Below, piece by piece: positions 49,695-61,709 of a stretch of DNA of 64,000 bases. This DNA comes from Xiphophorus maculatus (Eukaryota; Chordata; Actinopteri; Cyprinodontiformes; Poeciliidae), in NCBI RefSeq assembly GCF_002775205.1, contig NC_036454.1:11056882-11120881 (forward strand), given 5' to 3'. Every line of letters starts with the position of its first letter. Position 1 is the stretch's first letter. The notes below the pieces were generated by a model, which was not told the origin of the DNA, did not search any database, and saw nothing but the letters and a program-made list of their open reading frames with translations. The position numbers were made by a program, and so were the translations under genes.

Positions 49695-49917
49695 CACTGG
49701 TATCAAACTCCAGTCCTGGAGGGCCACTGCCCTGCAACTTTTAGATGTGCCTCTGCTGCACCACACCTGAATAGAATAATTAGGTCATTAAGGCTCTGGA
49801 GAACTGATCTACACAAGGAGGAGGTCATTAAGCCATTTCGTTCCAGTGTTTTGTACCTGTGGCACATCTAAAAACTGCAGGACAGCGGCCCTCGAGGCCT
49901 GGAGTTTGACACCCCTG
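49695..49917. mobile_element. 223-bp MITE with GTCAAACTCCAG termini
   Basis: The left arm CACTGGTATCAAACTCCAGT and the right arm, reverse-complemented CAGGGGTGTCAAACTCCAGG, continue pairing through GAGGGCC(A/G)CTG and CTGCA(A/G)(C/T)TTTTAGATGTGCC, about 60 bp in all. No open frame. It sits in the 5' intron of fahd2a. This type is abundant in teleost genomes. Confidence 0.8.
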
Positions 49918-50403
49918 CATAAAGTTTGATATGTCTAAAAAGTGTGGCGTGCATTTCTGTTCGCACCGTCAGACTTGGGTGCAAATACAGCTGCAAGTAT
50001 TTTTTCTCTTTGTCTCTATCAAATTTGGATGCATAACAAATAAAAAAATTTTCTCTTGGCTCAACAGATAAAGCTCTGAAAATGGACACAATTCAAATTT
50101 CAAGCTTTACCTCAAATTCTCTTGGATTTACCTCTGATCTTGGAGCACAAGATAAAAATCTTATGCTTTAAAGTTTAAAGCATAATGATAACTGGACAAA
50201 GTATTACTCTGCTAAAGCACATTTCTTTCCAGAGAGATTGAAATAAATTCTAAAATATTATATTTTGCAGATCAAAACCTTAATAAAATGTGTTACATTA
50301 GCAAAGAAGCTCATAATAGACAGTCAGTTGCTGTTATGCTTGATCCATTACACTCGTTAGCGGTTTATGTTACATGAAGTTTGTTTCTCTTTTTAATAAA
50401 TAG

Positions 50404-52424
50404 ATGAGAATTCCCCTTCGCTCCTGTTGCATCTTCAGGAGTTTCATCTCTCAGAAACAAACTTTAGACACACAGAGGCGTGGCTTAAGCGGCGCAGCGA
50501 TGCGCTTGGTGCAGTTTCGTTGCAGAGGTGACGGAGATGATGTCAGAGTTGGAGTGGAACAAGGCCAGGGGCTAAATGTGGTGGATCTGAAGGCGTTTGA
50601 CTCCTCTATGCCTTCAACTGTGAGAGAGCTGCTGCAGCTGGGGGACAAAGGGCTGGAGTGTGCACAAAGGTACCCAAACCGGATTTATTCATGCTTTTAC
50701 CCAATTTTCTTCTTCTCTGATCTCCGTCTTTCTTCTTGTCAGCATCATATTATGAATGAACCCAACAGATAATCACTATGAAAATCCTCCAATAAGTGCT
50801 CTTCCTCCTCAGAGCTCTGGCGTCTGGCAAGTTTGTGGTTGAAAGAGCAAACATCCAGCTGCTGTCCCCCATCCTGGCCCCAGAGAAAGTGGTGTGTGTG
50901 GGCATGAACTACCGGGACCACTGTCTGGAGCAGAATGCGCCGATCCCCGAAGAACCCATCATCTTCAGCAAGTTCCCCAGTGCCATCACGGGTCCTTATG
51001 ACCACATTATTCTGCCCACAGAGAGCCAGGTGAGAAAAAGGAAACGTCTCCACTAAATGACTCTTAGAGCTGCTTTGAAACCACTGAATGAGGCCAAAGC
51101 AATGAACTGTGGGACCGTCTGAAAAACATTGTTGATTTTAAACAAAATGTTTTTTTTGCTTGTTTTTTTTTACCCCAAATAAAAGCACAAAAATAATTTT
51201 ATTGTCATTTACTTTAATTTAAGCATTAAATTAAATGCAATGTGTTAAGAAACAAAGAAGGAAATAATGAAATATTATATGTCCCATTAAGGGCCTCAGA
51301 TGTTCGGCTTACAAAAGTAAAGTTGCGTAGTTTCCTAACTTTAATAAAAAATACTTTGAGTTGTACCTAACATTTTACATTTAAGATATAGATTAGAAAA
51401 TCTCATCCTAAAAAAAAAAGATAAAAAATGCCCATTTGCATTTGCTGGATGATCTAATTGGTACCATTTCTGAACTCCAGTCAGGGACCACAATAAATTA
51501 ATAGAAGGGCCACATTTAGACACTCTGATCTAATTATACTCATAGCTTGATTACTGTAGAGTATAAACTAATTATCAAGTTAAGGGATTACATAATATTC
51601 AGCTCTGAATATTATTGCAAACAACTTGAACAAATTAAAGCATGTTGGGTTAATAGTTATGTATGACCACTAGGTGGCACTGTGGTACAAGTGCAGATCA
51701 CTGAAAGCTTTAGTTTCTAAAGCAGCATATTTTCAATCAAAATGTAGTAATTGTAGTATTATAAGTCATTAATTTCTATATTAATGTACGGAACATAAAA
51801 ACTCTTTATAAGGGCTGTAATTCTACTGTTTGTGATTTTATTCGGAAGAACAGATGAAAGTGGCAGCAGGATTTCTTTGTTTTTCTCCATATTGATGAAT
51901 CTGTTCACACAGACGACAAACTCTGCTAATAATTTAAAACTTCAGCCTCTCAGGTGAAACATTTGTTTTATTTTTCACTCTGCGAATTGAAGGTAGTAGG
52001 ACATCATGGCCTGTAAATCCTTCCCCTCGTTGCAGAGATAAAGTCTGGGAAGGAAAATCTAAAACCCTCACGACGTGTATAAGATCAGATTGAAGATGTT
52101 GTCACCACTCTCCTCATAGCTTTTCTTTTTCTTTTTGTTTTAGCAGCAACAGAGATCAGTCTTTTAAACGGGTGGATGGATAGCAAGAAGGCGAACCATT
52201 TTTCTCTCTGTTGGAGCTGCAGACTGATTTTTTAAGTGGAAGACTTTTCGGTTATAATTTCCTTTCACTGGGATGAACTCACTGGCGAGAGCAACTGGTT
52301 TGTTCTTTGCCATGCTCATTTTCCAGACTGTGGGTCATCATTTTTAAGTTTGTACCAAAACAAGTACAAGTTTTAACTGATTGTAGAGTTTCTGTAAACT
52401 ACAGAGGGTCAAAAGTAAAAAACA

Positions 52425-52458
<34 letters not shown>

Positions 52459-55400
52459 TGTTTTGTTGACAGCAAAACAAATAAAAGTGACATGAGAAAA
52501 TACCCGCATATGTGTTCATATAAAAAAATCCTACAGTAGTAATAAATCAAGTTAAGCGTAACACTCGAGAATCATTGAGATCAGGAGGGGAGAGAATGTC
52601 TAAATTAAATGTAAATCTATATTTGTATAGATCTATATATATATATATAAATATATATATATATAGATCTATACACAGACATTTAAACTAATTTCTGGGT
52701 TAATACCGAGACCGATTGACGTACCTTTCAAACATCAACAGGCTCCCTCTGCTTCAAGCTTGGGCTGGTGGCTGATGATGATTCTGCTGCTCATTTCTAC
52801 ATTATTTCCTGCAGTCATAATGTTGAAACCCGGTTGACAGTCAGCAGGGTTCCTAGGAGAATAAGAAAACAGAGCATGGAAAGAATATTTCCAGTTTTGA
52901 TACCTTATCCCATTGTTCCATCATCTAGAACTTTGTTGATCGATTCCTCTTACAACAAACGTATTAATGAATAGAATAGGCTATAATAAGGCAAATGAGC
53001 GAAATCCTTATGTTACATGTCCGTTTTGAACATAAATCAGACCAAATAATCAGATTGATTATTTAAAATATTGCATGCTTAATTCATTGCCCTTGAAATT
53101 GAAATGTCACAATAAAACTTCTGCTTTTTTACTAAAAACCAATTAAAATGTTTGTGATCCAAAAGTATTTTCAACTGAAAATGTTTGAACTGGACGAAAT
53201 GACAGTAATTAATTTATGCTACAGCTGCTGTGCTGCATTAAATGTTTCTGTATTGTTGGAGTCGGTAGCAGCAGGATGAGCAGGCGGTGTGTGGGCTCAG
53301 CTTCGTCCTTTAATTCGGTTAGATCTCTGCAGATGTCTGATGCTGTTGATGGGGATTAAATATTACCTGAACAGTTTTATCCACCGATTTCTCCTGACTT
53401 AGAGACAACCTGACACCAGTTTGTCATGTTTCCAGTGAAGATGAATTATCACTCTCAGGGGTGATGAGATTCCTTTTTCTTTTTTTTAAAAAAAAGAAAT
53501 CCTATCTGAGCTTTTTCAATCCATGTCAGATGTGTGACTTTGCCCATTTTTGCTTCCATTTGGGTCTCTGCTGCACGAAGCCCCACTAGGGGACATGGAG
53601 GGTATTTTTTCTTTTGCGTTCTCTCGCAATAACGTACTGATCAGTTCAGTACGTTATTGTATGAATACTGAAAGCCTTCCTTAAGGAGGCCATCGTACTC
53701 TCTGCTATTATGAGGTTAAAATCTCGTTTGTTAGTTTTATATCTTTTTCTTTAAGGTAGAAATGCACCACTAAACAATGTGCAAAAGCAAAACAGGCCAA
53801 AAATGGACTTTCCCTTTCTTTCCATCCCTTCCAAGGTATAACCAGAAACTTTCTGTAAGAAGGAAAGAATGAAATAATACATCCAAACTATTTCTGAGTT
53901 AGTCATCTGATTGTGTCCAGCTTGTTTGGCCAGCTGGTTTACCTCTTTATGTTGATTTACCGTCCAGAAACCACTTGCTGTATTCTTGTTGGTTGTGCTG
54001 GAGGCTCCACTTCTGTGCCATTTCCACATGGTTAGTGGGCACAGCCAGCAGCAGTTTATTTGGATTTAAAGTGACAAGAACGCTTAAAAAGAAGAAAAAA
54101 CCAGCTCAAATTAGGCAGAACTCACAGGAAAATCTCATTATCTATATATGGACATGTTTTGAATAGACCTACCCTAACCTGTTGAAGGAACAGGTCACCT
54201 TTAACACTTCATCCTGGTCTTTTCTGTTACTGAAGGAGGTGGACTGGGAGGTGGAGTTGGCCTTTGTGATTGGACGTAGAGGAAAACACATCAAGGTGAG
54301 CCTCTCATCCCCGCTGACACACCTTAGTGAAGCATTTCTGGTGAAACCATCGTCATTCCTGCTGTTTTTCAGGAGTCGGACGCTCTCTCCCATGTGGCCG
54401 GGTTCGCCGTGGCGAATGACGTGAGCGCTCGCGACTGGCAGTTTAAGCGCAACGGGAAGCAGTGGCTGCTGTCGAAAACGTTTGACAGCTTCTGCCCTCT
54501 CGGACCCGCCCTAGTAACTATTGATGCTGTGAAAGGTGAAAGAGAACGAGGAGGAGGCAATCTGGTGAATCATGCAATTAACTGTGATTTTGGCTGTTTG
54601 CTGCGTCACTGAGTTAACAAGCTAAAATCAGAGGAAAGCATGGCTCCCTGAATGCGTACCGCATCGGTGACAAAAAACAAAGTCATTATAGAGGAAAAAA
54701 TGGAATAATGTGCATCATTGCTCCATGTTTTTGCAAAAAATCCAACTCAAACAAAATGAGAATACAACTAAATCAGTGATGATATTAACAAGTCTGACTT
54801 TACTTCTCATTTCCAGTTAGTTAAACAGATTAAATGTTCAGGAAAAACTCCACATGGGCAAAATCTTAGGATTTGACACTGGTTTGTTTCTTCATGCGTA
54901 CATTAGTGATTGATAAGTTGACCAGATAAATTATAAAGTGGATTTTGTGAGTTAAAAAGACAAGAATAACATTAAAAAGCAGCAAACGGTGAGTTGTGGT
55001 CATCTTAAATATATCAAAGGAGAAAACATCTGCATTAGTTCAGCCTCTGTGAGCAACTATGCCTTTTTTGGATAAAAAATACGTTTAGTTTTGCAGTGAA
55101 ACATCAAAGTTCCCCTAATGCTTTTCAAAGAAACGGTTGTGTAATTGTGCTTCTGTTTGCAGCCATTTTCACGTGAGTGTAAACGTTGAGTGGGGGGAGC
55201 ACAGACAGCAGCAGCAAACAGCTCATACAAATACACAAACATTTGTTTGTAGAAGAAAAAAAATGTTTCATTGCATTAAGCGTTTTAAAATCTTTGTAAT
55301 TAATCAAAATTAACAGGTTAAAGTCCCGTCCTTTTATGAATGCGTGTCTTTTTCAAATGTTTTAATTAGGATATTTGCTTTGTTCATCCTTTTTTCCTCC

Positions 55401-58400
55401 AGATCCTCATAACTTGGGGATCCGCTGCCTGGTTAATGGGGACACTGTGCAGAGCAGCAACACCAGCCAGATGATCTTTAAGACCGCAGAACTGATTGCT
55501 TGGGTCTCAAAGTAAGTCACAGATGCAATCTGCTGTTTTTGATCCCCTAATAGAGCACACAGTTTTGTCTTCACGTCTCTGAACTGAAACCAAATGCTTC
55601 AGCAGAGAATTATCCAACACCGACTGGAACATTTCACTCAAAACCAGCCAACCAACTGGAGCGTTGCTAATCTGATTTCTACATTTTTGGACGGTAAAGC
55701 CTCTCCCTCCTTTGCTAGAGGGACAACGAACGCCCTGCTGGCAACTCACAACACATTTCTGGCTCCTTTCAAAAATACAACTGGCACTGGTTATTTTAAA
55801 TGTTTTTATTGCCCAGAATTTAAAGTAAATCACTATTATCTGTTTGTTTTGCAACAGCGTGATCTTTTTTATGAAAATTAAATGTTGTATCTTTCAGGTT
55901 TGTGACGTTAACTCCAGGAGACGTGTTCCTGACGGGAACTCCTCCCGGTGTGGGCGTTTTCAGGAACCCACCCGTCTTTCTTAAGGTGATTCATGCATGA
56001 CGCAAATAACAGTAGGAGCTTTTCCTCCTGCAACTTTTCAGACCCATCCAATAAATTAATATATTCAATAGTTTCTTTATCACTAAAACACATTTGTATA
56101 GATTATTTTCACACAGATGGACGTTTGAAAGCTTTTATTTCTGTTTTTAGTTTACAAAAAAGACATTTAAAATTAGAATATTACATCAGACCAATAAAGA
56201 AACAGAAATGTGACTTGGGTTTAACTAAAAATATATTAACTTTTTAATCCAATGAATGAGACTCAATGGGAGATTTACTCTAATTTTCTGAATATGACTG
56301 CATCTAATTCCCTTCAGCACACCTGATCAACTCTGTTAACGAGCCGTTCGTTTAATTCAGGTGTAAAAAGTCACAGGTTAACGCCCAACCTGAGTGAAAT
56401 TGCGTCACAAGTTTTAAAAATATAATGAATGTTTCCAGAGGTCATCAAAGGTCAGCCAGTCCACATTTACAAAATCAAAGAAAATATGGTGTCAATCTAC
56501 TAGGCTGCCTTTTGTACAGTAAAAATTTCTGTTTGTGCCATTATAATTTTTTTAGATAAAAAAAAAAAACTCAAAGATCAACATTAAATGGAAATTAATT
56601 GCATTTTTTTCCAACAAAATGTTTGTAGCGGAGTTGATTGTCACCAAATTTGTTTGATTTTGTAAATGTGGACTGGCTGGTTGACCTTTGATGACCTCTG
56701 GAAACATTTATTGCTATATTTAAAGTGTTAGCGGCACAAACAAGGTTTGCGGCACAACTATTTGACATAGATTTTGTTTGATTTGCAGAACTTCACTCAG
56801 GTTAGCCCTGGAGGACTGGAGTTGTGTTTTGTTTTCACTCTTCATTTTTATCCAGACATGGAAAATATTTAAATTCCTAACTTTTTCCAGACTGAATAAG
56901 AACGCAGAAATATGAACTATGTGTATGAAAGTAACTTTGAATGCAGCTGTATAGCAAAATGCGTCACATGTTCTGCTGAAATGGAAAAATTCAGTAAAAA
57001 TAGCATGTAGGTATGCTTGGAGGCCCAAAAAAGCAGAGCTTTGTGAAAGGAACATCTTCCCACTTGGTGATTATGGGGGTGGACTCATCATGCTTTGGCT
57101 TGTTTTATAACCATTGCCAAAGGGAAAGTTGTTACCGGAAGGCCAAAAAAGAAGAAGAAAAATCCTGGCGAGTTATGAAAGCCCAAAGTGAAAATGTCAA
57201 AGTGCAGCTGACGTCAGGCTTTTTTAATGCAACTTTTCTGCACAACCTCAGTGTAAAAATAGAAAGCTGTTTCACTTCAGCTCTACTGTTCACAACAAAA
57301 CATGTTTTTAATGAGTTCCTAAATCACAGAAAAGTGGATTTTAGCGTAGTGACTCATACCAGCCGCTGCATGAAACATACAATTAGTGCAGAGCTTAGTT
57401 TATCTGCAAGTATCAAGCTTCATTCCTGTTAATAAATGGGCCAAAAAAATAAAGAAGGGGGATCAGATTCTGGCACAGTACCGCTTTGTTAATTAGCAGA
57501 TCTTACACTCGGCAGCATGATTCAATTTCTTTTGGAGAGGTTTGTGTTTTTCCCGGTTTCTCTTTCTCCATTCCCATGGGGTTTGACCATTCTTGACCAA
57601 ATGTTTAGGCAGACAAAAAGCTAATTAAGTAATAATGGTAACAGGAGAGCGTTCCTTAAAATAGATGTACTGTCTTCCATGTGACGCACAGCGCCTTGTA
57701 AAAGCATTCAGACGCTCCTGAACTTTTCCACAGTTTGTCAAGTTGCAGCCACAAAAGTGGTTATTTTATATGACCAAGAAACAGAAAGTAGTGAATCATT
57801 TTAAAATGAAAAGATAAAATTGTACAGGTGACATGTTATACTTCCTTGAACAGGTTTGGATAGCTCTATGGGAAATACAAAACATGTTCATTATATTTTT
57901 TGCACAAAATCATTCTTGGATAAAGACATTTCAGTCTGCTCTGTTCTGTTATTTTAAATTCAAATAAGTTGCTGCTGGCCACGCCACCCAGCTCAACGTT
58001 TACACTTACATGTGCAAATGGCTGCAAACAGATACACAGTAACACAACCGTCCATCTTTGAAAAGCAGAAATGGAGCCTTCTGCACAACCAACAAGAATG
58101 CAGCAAGTGGTTTCTGGATGGTAAGTCAACAACAAAACAATTGTCTTTTCCAGCAGCCATTATACAGCACGTACAGCGGTAAAAGCAGCTGACCAAACAT
58201 GCTGGAGCTTAGCTTTGGTTGATAGCTAATGGCACTGTGAATGTCTATTGTTACTAATTGGGAGTTTTTGGAAACCGCTCATTTTCCACACCAAAAACAA
58301 CTTATTGTCAAAAAAAGCCCTTTTTAAAAAAAAAAAAAAATTTTTTACAGCATTTTGTCTCTTTTTAGAAGGAGTTGAGACCCAAATCGAAGTTTAAAAA

Positions 58401-58985
58401 TGATGCAAAAATTTTATTTAGCAAAATAAATCCACTTTCTTTAAGTTACTTCTGAAGGCAGTTTGTGGCACTAGATCTTATTTAAGGGTAAAAAAGTGAA
58501 ATGAGCTTCATGCAAAAGCCCCACATACTTTAAAAGTTAGATTATTATCTAAAATTATTATTAAAAAGTTAAAATTATTATTTCTTCTACTTTAGTATTA
58601 TGTGCTACTTTTATGGTCTTTTGAATAAAATCACAATAAAAACAGGTTTGTGGTGGTAACATGACACGTTGTGAATCTAGAGCTCAGGTGGTGTAAATAT
58701 TTTTTACAAAGCACCTTTACTTTTCTAAAAAAAAAAAAAAAAGAATATAACAGAAATAACCTTTATTGTCCCTCAATAAAGTGGGAAAATCAGCAAAGTG
58801 ATTCTAAAACTGTTTATTTTTGCCAGATGAAGGCTCTGTTGTCTTTTGGTTGCTGTGATGCTTGTTTAGGAAAAAGAAAGAAATAATCTAAATTGAACTA
58901 ATGTTTTATTGTTTCCTTTCAGAGAGGAGATACAGTGGAGTGCCAGATTGACCAGATCGGCTCCATCATCAACAAGGTGGTTTAA
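50404..58985 (+). CDS. fahd2a: Fumarylacetoacetate hydrolase domain-containing protein 2, complete
   Basis: FAH-superfamily enzyme, orthologous to human FAHD2A/B; its exact substrate is unsettled. Coding exons are 50404-50669, 50813-51029, 54236-54295, 54373-54535, 55403-55511, 55898-55985 and 58923-58985, totalling 966 bp or 321 aa (human 314). Landmarks are the arginine-rich N-terminus (about 30 residues, a likely mitochondrial presequence), [21 protein letters not shown] with the catalytic-type His, [18 protein letters not shown], the metal-binding-type Glu residues of [62 protein letters not shown] and the end GSIINKVV. The ATG follows the acceptor AG directly, so a non-coding upstream exon is needed (candidate donor at 49393). 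Introns 2 and 6 are long and repeat-filled. No defects. Confidence 0.96.
52419..52464. repeat. 46-bp perfect palindrome with (TA)n core
   Basis: AAAACAAACATATA runs into (TA)n and back out as its exact complement ending TATGTTTGTTTT. It could extrude as a cruciform. It lies in fahd2a intron 2. Confidence 0.9.
52624..52675. repeat. 52-bp near-perfect palindrome (TGTATAGATCTATATA...)
   Basis: TGTATAGATCTATATA pairs with TATATAGATCTATACA around a TA-rich centre with a single AA mismatch. It is only about 160 bp from the other palindrome. Confidence 0.9.
53627..53659. repeat. Perfect 14-bp hairpin with 5-nt loop
   Basis: CAATAACGTACTGA, loop TCAGT, then its exact reverse complement. It is in fahd2a intron 2 and similar in design to the hairpin at 39344-39380, but unrelated in sequence. 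Confidence 0.9.
53925..54200 (-). repeat. X-box-family repeat fragment abutting fahd2a exon 3
   Basis: Reverse orientation. It carries CAGAAACCACTTGCTGTATT, TTGTTGGTTGTGCTGGAGGC, CAGCAGCAGTTTATTTGGAT and AGACCTACCCTAACCTGTTG. Its end is about 35 bp before the acceptor of the exon at 54236. The part carrying the X-box motif is not present. Confidence 0.7.
55080..55270 (-). repeat. X-box-family repeat fragment in fahd2a intron 4
   Basis: TGCAGCCATTTTCACGTGAG, TGTAAACGTTGAGTGGG and ACAGCAGCAGCAAACAGCTC match the middle of the family in reverse orientation. No X-box motif is present. Confidence 0.55.
56382..56810. mobile_element. Foldback element with long inverted arms in fahd2a intron 6
   Basis: The arm near 56427-56496 (ATGAATGTTTCCAGAGGTCA, then TCAAAGGTCAGCCAGTCCAC) is repeated in reverse complement near 56635-56710 (GTGGACTGGCTGGTTGACCT, then TTGATGACCTCTGGAAACAT), about 70 bp with few differences. 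Outer pieces CAACCTGAGTGAA and TTCACTCAGGTTA also pair. No coding sequence. Confidence 0.75.
57013..57220 (+). pseudogene. Probable transposase-derived fragment
   Basis: GGTGGACTCATCATGCTTTG and GCTTGTTTTATAACC resemble the GG..S.M.WGCF region of Tc1/mariner-type transposases. The 139-codon frame starting at 57013 is otherwise unrecognisable and is not proposed as a gene. Confidence 0.3.
57660..57840. repeat. End fragment of a common fish transposon
   Basis: CAGCGCCTTGTAAAAGCATT, then AACTTTTCCACAGTTTGTCA and AGTTGCAGCCACAAAAGTGG, is a familiar terminal segment. Related ends occur at 25495-25625, 39780-39900 and 21220-21280. Confidence 0.5.
57825..58445 (+). repeat. X-box-family dispersed repeat, long copy in fahd2a intron 6
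   Basis: It is collinear with 425-1045: CTTCCTTGAACAGGTTTGGA, AATAAGTTGCTGCTGGCCAC, TTTTCCAGCAGCCATTATAC and CTGACCAAACATGCTGGAGC. The X-box position reads TTGATAGCTAAT and is no longer a match. Confidence 0.7.
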
Positions 58986-59240
58986 ACTCTTCAGCAGGAA
59001 ACTGCAAAATAATAAAAAAATACAACGTTTAGTTAGTTGTTTGTTTTATTTGCAAGTGTTTAATAGTAACAAAGAGGAAAAATGTGGTATTTTTACTACA
59101 ACATGAAACAATGTAATTAGTGACTCAACCTACTGACTCACCAGCTGGTAAAGAGACCATCAGCAGCCGCCCACTCATGATGTACAGCACAAACCGTGAA
59201 CCTCTTGACTGACTAACACACCGGAAAAAAAAAACAGGAC

Positions 59241-59246
59241 AATAAA
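59241..59246 (+). terminator. fahd2a: fahd2a polyadenylation signal AATAAA
   Basis: AATAAA 255 bp after the stop codon at 58983-58985. Confidence 0.6.
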
Positions 59247-61340
59247 CGCTTCGTTTTTTATTTTCAAATTTAGAGGATTTGATTGGCAGCGGTTTCATGA
59301 AAAGGAAGATTGTACAAACTATAATGGAATAAAAATATTCATATTATCTGAAGGAGAATTTATTATCGGTATTAAGAACTTTGTGTTTAATCTCCCTGCA
59401 GCTCAAAGCACAGAAGCCCTCTTTAATTACCACCCACAGACAGCTGCAGGGGAACTAATAAATGTGTTTATCTGGTTCCAATAAATGCAGTTTGACATTT
59501 TTTGAAGAGAAACATCTGACTGAAGACATTTTCTATAATAATTAGATTTTTCTGTGGAAAATTAAACAAGAATTAAGACGTATATATCAAAGAAAGCAAG
59601 ATTAGTCAAAATTGTGCAACAAAAATATTAAACATTATTAATATCAAACTGCTTAAGAGAATATTTATGAATGGTTTAATTGTTGCTCAGTGTCCCAGTT
59701 TAATTTTTTTTTTACAGCTAGTGAAACATTACAGATGGTTTAATATGAGCTTCTTATGAGTGTTTTCAGCTGTCAGACAATCATTAATAATTGGGTTTTA
59801 TTACTTCCAGCTGCTCTTCAGTTTGATTTGTAATATTTTAACTTTATTTCTATTGAGCATTTGCATTTCAAACTACAATAAATGAAAAACAAGCAGAGGA
59901 CACAGAAAAAATCTATAAAGTTTTGGGTCAAGATTAAAAATATACAGTGTATATAATACAACAATTATATAATGTGGTGAATTACTAAGAAAGTGTTTAA
60001 TTTTTTTCCAGTTCACATTTTTCTTTATTACATAAAGTTTGTGTTTTACGTCCAGCCATTTTGAAGAAGTAGTTCCTCCTTTCACCAATTGTTTCTCATG
60101 GCACTTTTGTTGGCTGTAGTATTAGTAACGTGTATTTGTTCTGTTTTTTCAGTCCAGCTGGATAATTGACCAGATATAACACAATTGATCAGTTTACTGT
60201 CTAGTAAAGGGAAATCTGAGGGCATTTCCAAAAATATTCTATGTTTTTACTTTGAAGCTCCTTAACTCTGAGTGATTTAATCACAGCCTTACCACAGCCT
60301 ATTAGGGCCTTTCTAGATAGAAAAAAGGAATAGTACATTTCCACCAAAAAAAAAATTATACCTTTCTGAGTTTCAGAAGTCAGAAATTTTGAGATTAATC
60401 TCACATTTTCTGGATATATATATATATATTTTTGACATTTCTGAGTTTAATTATTCAATTAAATATTAGATATAAGTCCTACAACTATCCTGACTATTGT
60501 GACAGAAATACATTTTCAGTGAAGAAATATCAGCCAAAAATCTTAAATTTAATTTCTGTACAGTTGTCTTAAACAGAGACTTTCTCTGAACGCTTAATTA
60601 ATTTTGCTTTGGTTCTGTCTGAAATTTATGCACCTTTTTCTACCACAATTCTTTTCTTCCACTGAACTTTCTATTCAGATAGCATTTTCTGAACAGCCAG
60701 CAGATATTTTGTTGCCTGATTTAAATGTGGGGGTGCTTATGTAATTTTTAAAAAGTGGATCTGAACCAATATTTCCTAGCTATAAAAGAACAAAGTGTTG
60801 AAAATATATCACCAATAAATGTAAAAGATTCTTCATATTTTGAACTGAATTAACTTCAAATGTCAAACATAAATCAATTCTCTTCTTGTTAATTTGTAAA
60901 AACTGCAAAAAGGTTTAAACCTTAAAGAAGAAATTTACTACATTTAAAGTTTAATTTGTCAGGTTGTAGATCCTCAGAAGTGCCACCGGGTGGCGGTAAA
61001 GTCGCACCGTCACTCGGAGCTGCGGTTTGTTCCTGATTTGAGGGTGAAAAGCAGCTGCACTCACTCTGGACTGTAAAAACAGTCAGCTGTACACAGCAAA
61101 CATTAACGGCTGCCAGAAAAAACTCCCATCAAAGCGAGGAATCGATTGTTCTCCCCGTCTTGATGTCCAGAGGTCTGCGTCAAAGAGTCTCCCCAGAGGC
61201 CTGACTCAGCGTGGATGATCTACATTCAGGGGCGAGAGATCCTCAGAAAAAAATGACTTGTCGAGAAATATCTTATATTCATCCTTAAAGAGCTCAGGCT
61301 GCTTGAACGCGACGTGAATCTAAGATGAACCAAGAACTTC
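59247..61340. other. Intergenic region between two convergent genes
   Basis: About 2.1 kb, mostly AT-rich. A fragment near 60310-60450 (CTTTCTGAGTTTCAGAAGTC, GAGATTAATCTCACATTTTC) resembles segments in mns1 intron 9 (38560-38860) and at 46090-46230. A GC-richer, non-repetitive stretch at 60960-61260 has no splice-bounded frame. No gene is supported. Confidence 0.6.
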
Positions 61341-61346
61341 TTTATT
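61341..61346 (-). terminator. Polyadenylation signal AATAAA of the unidentified gene
   Basis: The minus strand reads AATAAA, about 250 bp beyond the stop codon at 61593-61595. Confidence 0.55.
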
Positions 61347-61592
61347 TAAAACATTTTACATATAAGGAGCAGCTGATGACAGGTTCTTCGTAATGCTCTC
61401 CCGCAGCAGAGAAATGGCTTAAAAGTAAAATTATAAAATGCAATTAAAGCAAAGAAAGCTGCTTCTAACTCAGAGTGACTATTTTAGTTAACAGAACAAA
61501 GCCTTTTTCTGACAACTATACAGAACGAGGTCAGATTTTTTTCAGCAGAACAAAGCGGAGACGAGGCCTTGAGTCATTCTGCGCACTTAACA

Positions 61593-61709
61593 TTAATTGT
61601 AGAGGTACTGCGAGATGAAGCGCTGCAGCTTCTCCCGGTTCTCTGACAACTGGAACAAAGGACTAACACCGAGGAAGATGGCTCCCGTCTGACGCGTCTG
61701 CAGAAGGAC
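61593..61709 (-). CDS. Last coding exon of an unidentified protein (C-terminal 38 residues)
   Basis: On the minus strand a good acceptor (TTGTTTTTTTAATTCAG) is followed by 38 open codons and TAA. The residues include QTRQTGAIFLGVSPLFQLSE and end REKLQRFISQYLYN. Codon use is GC-rich like the other exons here, and an AATAAA lies 250 bp downstream. I do not recognise the family. The rest of the gene must lie right of this window or in exons I could not find between 61710 and 64000. It converges on fahd2a. It could also be an internally read fragment, but the acceptor, the open frame and the signal together make a real terminal exon likely. Confidence 0.6.
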   Translation of the reverse strand, partial: VLLQTRQTGAIFLGVSPLFQLSENREKLQRFISQYLYN

